DNA of 64,000 nucleotides from Thermotalea metallivorans (lineage in GTDB: Bacteria > Bacillota > Clostridia > Peptostreptococcales > Thermotaleaceae): assembly GCF_001562415.1 (NCBI RefSeq), contig NZ_LOEE01000034.1:1-64000 (forward strand), read 5' to 3'. The notes beneath the pieces were generated by a model. The model did not search any database and had not been told where the DNA came from. It worked only from the letters and a program-made list of their open reading frames with translations. A program made the translations under genes and the position numbers. This document shows, piece after piece, positions 61,580 to 64,000 of the stretch. How positions within the stretch are numbered: position 1 is the first letter of the stretch; each line of letters begins with the position of its first letter.

Positions 61580-62794
61580 TTAAAATCTGATGGTTTTTTC
61601 CCAAGGGATGATTGTATTTTTTCTTTTGGCTTTCACATAATAAAACAAACTCCTAAAGAACAAAAATATAAACAATTGGGCATAGGTGAAATATAAAATA
61701 AAACCAATGAACATATTCAATGGCGAAATGGTTTTTTCCACCGCCTGGGCACTGAACAACTGGACAGTATAGACCAAATAGGAAACATACCATATCAGCA
61801 GCATCGGCATCTGCAGGGATAACTTTACATATCCCAAAATACCTGCAATAAACCAAAAGTCTGAAACCATAAGAAAAACCAAAAATACCACATATACCAA
61901 AATCTGTTGCAGCGTATGAATCAATGTTTTGCCTTTATAATATTCAAAAGAAGTAAACATCTTTTCCAACAAATAAAGATTGCCCTGCAACCATCTTGTT
62001 CTTTGTTTGATCAGAACTTTGAGTTTCTCCGGTTCCTGTTCCCAGGTAACAGCTTGGGGCACAATGGGCAAAAGTCCACCTGCCTTTGTAATTCGCAGGG
62101 TCATTTCTGCATCTTCTGCCAAGGCATATACATCGTATTTTCCTATTTTTTCTATAAAAGACCGTTTTACCAGCATATTGGTCCCTGTGAGGGATCCTGT
62201 TTGAAATAGCAACCATCTGCCTGATTGCATTAGCAGTTGAAAAACTTGAAATTCCAATGATATCATCCGTGTAAGCCAATTCTTCTTTTCATTCAAGGTT
62301 CTCACATAACCTACGGCCCCTGCTCCATTGACTGTTGTTTCGGCAGCCTCCATCAGCAGTTTTAAAGATTCCGGTTCTGGCTGATTATCTGCATCATACA
62401 CCATAAAATATTCAGATGCGGAAATCTCCAAGCCATAGTTTAAAACCCTTGCCTTTCCCTTCGGCTCTCCTGCAGGCACCTGAACATGATATATATTTTT
62501 AAATTTTTCCCTAAAGGCTTCCACAATTTCCCCCGTATTGTCCTGAGAGTTGTCATTTAATACATATATGTGCACATTCCCGGGATATTTTAGCTTCAAT
62601 ACAGCCTCCAAGGTCTTTCCAATCACTTTGCCTTCATTGCAGGCAGGAATGAAAATATCCACATTGGGATAATGATGCAAGGTTTCCCTGTTCTGATGCT
62701 TTCCACGATAGTATACCCCACTTATTGTCAGCAGCGAATAGTATAGGAGAATCATACAAAAAATAGAAGATATCATCACAAATACGCCATTCAT
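61580..62794 (-). CDS. Membrane-bound family 2 glycosyltransferase
   Basis: 404 residues. One N-terminal helix, then a GT2 domain with DIFIPACNEGKVIGKTLEAV, DADNQPEPE (DxD), ALAEDAEMTLRI and the processive QxxRW motif in KQRTRWLQGN near residue 270, then three to four helices. This is the architecture of polymerising synthases such as PgaC or YdaM. Overlaps the upstream gene by 4 bases, so the two are coupled. Confidence 0.9.
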   Translation of the reverse strand: MNGVFVMISSIFCMILLYYSLLTISGVYYRGKHQNRETLHHYPNVDIFIPACNEGKVIGKTLEAVLKLKYPGNVHIYVLNDNSQDNTGEIVEAFREKFKNIYHVQVPAGEPKGKARVLNYGLEISASEYFMVYDADNQPEPESLKLLMEAAETTVNGAGAVGYVRTLNEKKNWLTRMISLEFQVFQLLMQSGRWLLFQTGSLTGTNMLVKRSFIEKIGKYDVYALAEDAEMTLRITKAGGLLPIVPQAVTWEQEPEKLKVLIKQRTRWLQGNLYLLEKMFTSFEYYKGKTLIHTLQQILVYVVFLVFLMVSDFWFIAGILGYVKLSLQMPMLLIWYVSYLVYTVQLFSAQAVEKTISPLNMFIGFILYFTYAQLFIFLFFRSLFYYVKAKRKNTIIPWEKTIRF

Positions 62795-63549
62795 GGCACC
62801 ACCGCCTGCCCTTTCCCCTCACCAATGGCTTTCACATCCATAGAGATTTCTTCCTCCTTTAGATGCATACTTTGATGAATTTTAGAAAAATAACGGTCCA
62901 TGGCCGCTTTCATTCCATTTTCATCGGTATTTTGCAATAAAACAACAAAGGAAATGTCATCCCATTTTCCTACCAAGTCATATTCATGCCGAAAGGTTTC
63001 CATGGCCAAAGCCGTTAATTTTTCAAAAACGGCTTCACGAACCCGAAAATTTACTTTTTCCAAAGAAAAATAAATTTCATAACCCCTCTCTCCCCGCCGT
63101 TCCATGGCTTTTGCCAAAAGGTTTTTTCTTTCTTCAAACTCTTGTTTTGTCAACACCTTCGAAGGACCAATGTACTGCATGAGTTGATCCACTTGCTTCT
63201 TTAAATTTTTATTATCCTTTTCTAGTTCTTTGATCAAATAGACAAATGCATACAGCATTGCTAAGTTCAAAATCATCACCATATGCTGCCAAATCACTTC
63301 CAGTTGTATGGCAGTTTCCCATTGATACATCCATGCCCTGATCAAATGTGCCATTGCACTCATCAGGATATAGGCAATAAGCAAGACAAAACCTTGCCGG
63401 TGGGATAAAAAAGAAAAGAAAAGCATTGCCAAAATATACTGAACGGCAAAAATAAAAACTTTATTCCGCGGCAGAACATAGAAAATTGTAAGAAGAAAAA
63501 ACAGAGATAATGCCATATGAAGCCATCCGACTTTTTTGCTCTGTTTCAT
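62791..63549 (-). CDS. Membrane protein with degenerate GGDEF-like domain
   Basis: 252 residues. Four or more helices occupy residues 10-120, a coiled segment follows, then a domain that recalls GGDEF: VLTKQEFEERKNLLAKAMER at its start and LVGKWDDISFVVLLQNTDEN where the active loop RxGGDEF should be, here KWDDISF. Without GG(D/E)EF it cannot make c-di-GMP; it may bind it as a regulator. Together with the next two genes it resembles YdaK-YdaM-YdaL of B. subtilis. Confidence 0.75.
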   Translation of the reverse strand: MKQSKKVGWLHMALSLFFLLTIFYVLPRNKVFIFAVQYILAMLFFSFLSHRQGFVLLIAYILMSAMAHLIRAWMYQWETAIQLEVIWQHMVMILNLAMLYAFVYLIKELEKDNKNLKKQVDQLMQYIGPSKVLTKQEFEERKNLLAKAMERRGERGYEIYFSLEKVNFRVREAVFEKLTALAMETFRHEYDLVGKWDDISFVVLLQNTDENGMKAAMDRYFSKIHQSMHLKEEEISMDVKAIGEGKGQAVVP

Positions 63550-63606
63550 ACCTTTTCCACCCTATATCGTTGTTTGTTTCTCCCTTCAAGGGAACATATA
63601 TAAGAA

Positions 63607-63652
63607 AATAACCGGCAAAAATCACACAAAGGGAAAATTACCGGTTATCGAT
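63607..63652 (-). terminator. Possible terminator of the FMN dehydrogenase gene
   Basis: On the minus strand ATAACCGGTAA and TTGCCGGTTAT pair, then TTTCTTATAT. It lies about 110 bases after the stop at 63764. Nothing else is seen in 63653-63763. Confidence 0.4.
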
Positions 63653-63763
63653 TCAAAATCATTATATCATTATTTTCAAAAAGTTTTTAGCCATCATTCT
63701 TTGGAATTTATTTTAAAAATTTACTAGTTATCTAAATCGTGTCAGGAAATAGCCCTATGGATT

Positions 63764-64000
63764 TTACCCTCTGAAAATAATTTCTTGACTGATATCCTCC
63801 AGACGATTGCATCCTGTCATCACCATTCCCTCAGCCAGCTCTGCACCAATCTTCTTTGTATAGGCAGCTACCCCTTCGGCACCGCCCCCATAGGCCGCTA
63901 CGGCGTAAGGTCTTCCGATCAGTACGGCATCAGCACCTAATGCCAGGACCTTTAATACATCCAGACCGCTCCGAATACCACCATCTATCAGTACCTTCAT
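63764..64000 (-). CDS. Alpha-hydroxy-acid/FMN-dependent dehydrogenase, C-terminal part
   Basis: 78 residues at the window edge; the start lies beyond 64000. VLIDGGIRSGLDVLKVLALGADAVLIGRP is the phosphate-binding end of the FMN barrel in lactate-oxidase or glycolate-oxidase family proteins, ending in MTGCNRLEDIS. The catalytic histidine and arginine lie upstream, outside the window. Substrate unknown. Confidence 0.88.
   Translation of the reverse strand: MKVLIDGGIRSGLDVLKVLALGADAVLIGRPYAVAAYGGGAEGVAAYTKKIGAELAEGMVMTGCNRLEDISQEIIFRG

Noticed and set aside
62791-63549. Active diguanylate cyclase
   Set aside because: The GG(D/E)EF loop is replaced by WDDISF, so catalysis is not expected.

Overview
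The window looks like chromosomal DNA of a low-to-medium GC, endospore-forming Clostridia-type Firmicute. Sporulation markers are a spoVAC-spoVAD-spoVAE cluster with DUF1657/DUF421 partners, ytvI, a YjcZ-like small protein and a CgeB-like glycosyltransferase. A [FeFe]-hydrogenase-like iron-sulfur protein and cyanophycin genes fit an anaerobe. Species assignment is not possible from the sequence alone. No rRNA, tRNA, CRISPR array, insertion sequence or phage module was seen.

Layout. 0-11 kb: housekeeping and stress genes (pepF, a DRTGG protein with a hydrogenase-like Fe-S protein, murI, two membrane proteins, uspA, ytvI, a large glutamine synthetase). 11-21 kb: two unrecognised proteins, an orphan amino-acid-type binding lipoprotein, an MscS channel, a cobalamin-riboswitch-controlled cbiMNQO cobalt importer, a lone LytTR regulator, a phosphohexomutase and an MntR-like regulator. 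21.5-28.4 kb: a LacI-controlled oligosaccharide ABC importer followed by a GH65 disaccharide phosphorylase. 28.6-32.1 kb: cyanophycinase and cyanophycin synthetase, for storage and mobilisation of nitrogen. 32.5-40.9 kb: a complete type II Wadjet (JetABCD) anti-plasmid SMC defence system with its own candidate promoters and a small unexplained ORF in front. 41-44 kb: a YyaL-type thioredoxin-domain protein and a HEPN/MNT pair whose HEPN gene carries an early in-frame TGA.

44.2-52.2 kb is the most unusual part. A plus-strand operon (DegT aminotransferase, Gfo/Idh oxidoreductase, CgeB-like glycosyltransferase) converges on a minus-strand run of five genes: a 14-residue HAEG-repeat protein with a C-terminal self-cleaving Peptidase_G2-like domain, an LpxD-like acyltransferase, an acyl carrier protein, an AMP-dependent ligase and a short-chain reductase. 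I infer a surface or spore-surface appendage with a dedicated glycan/acyl decoration pathway. The repeat gene also contains an Illumina P7 adapter fragment with a 12-A tail (51616-51650), a sequencing or assembly artefact.

52.3-64 kb: remnant of an ABC binding-protein gene, a U32 peptidase overlapping a class III aminotransferase, the YjcZ-like gene, the mobile-type spoVA cluster, and a YdaK-YdaM-YdaL-like exopolysaccharide set (degenerate GGDEF protein, family 2 glycosyltransferase, polysaccharide deacetylase). The window ends inside an FMN-dependent dehydrogenase.

A dispersed family of imperfect palindromes with arms related to AACCCTTGAGATTT-GGCTTC recurs in at least six intergenic gaps, and a second palindrome family occurs twice.
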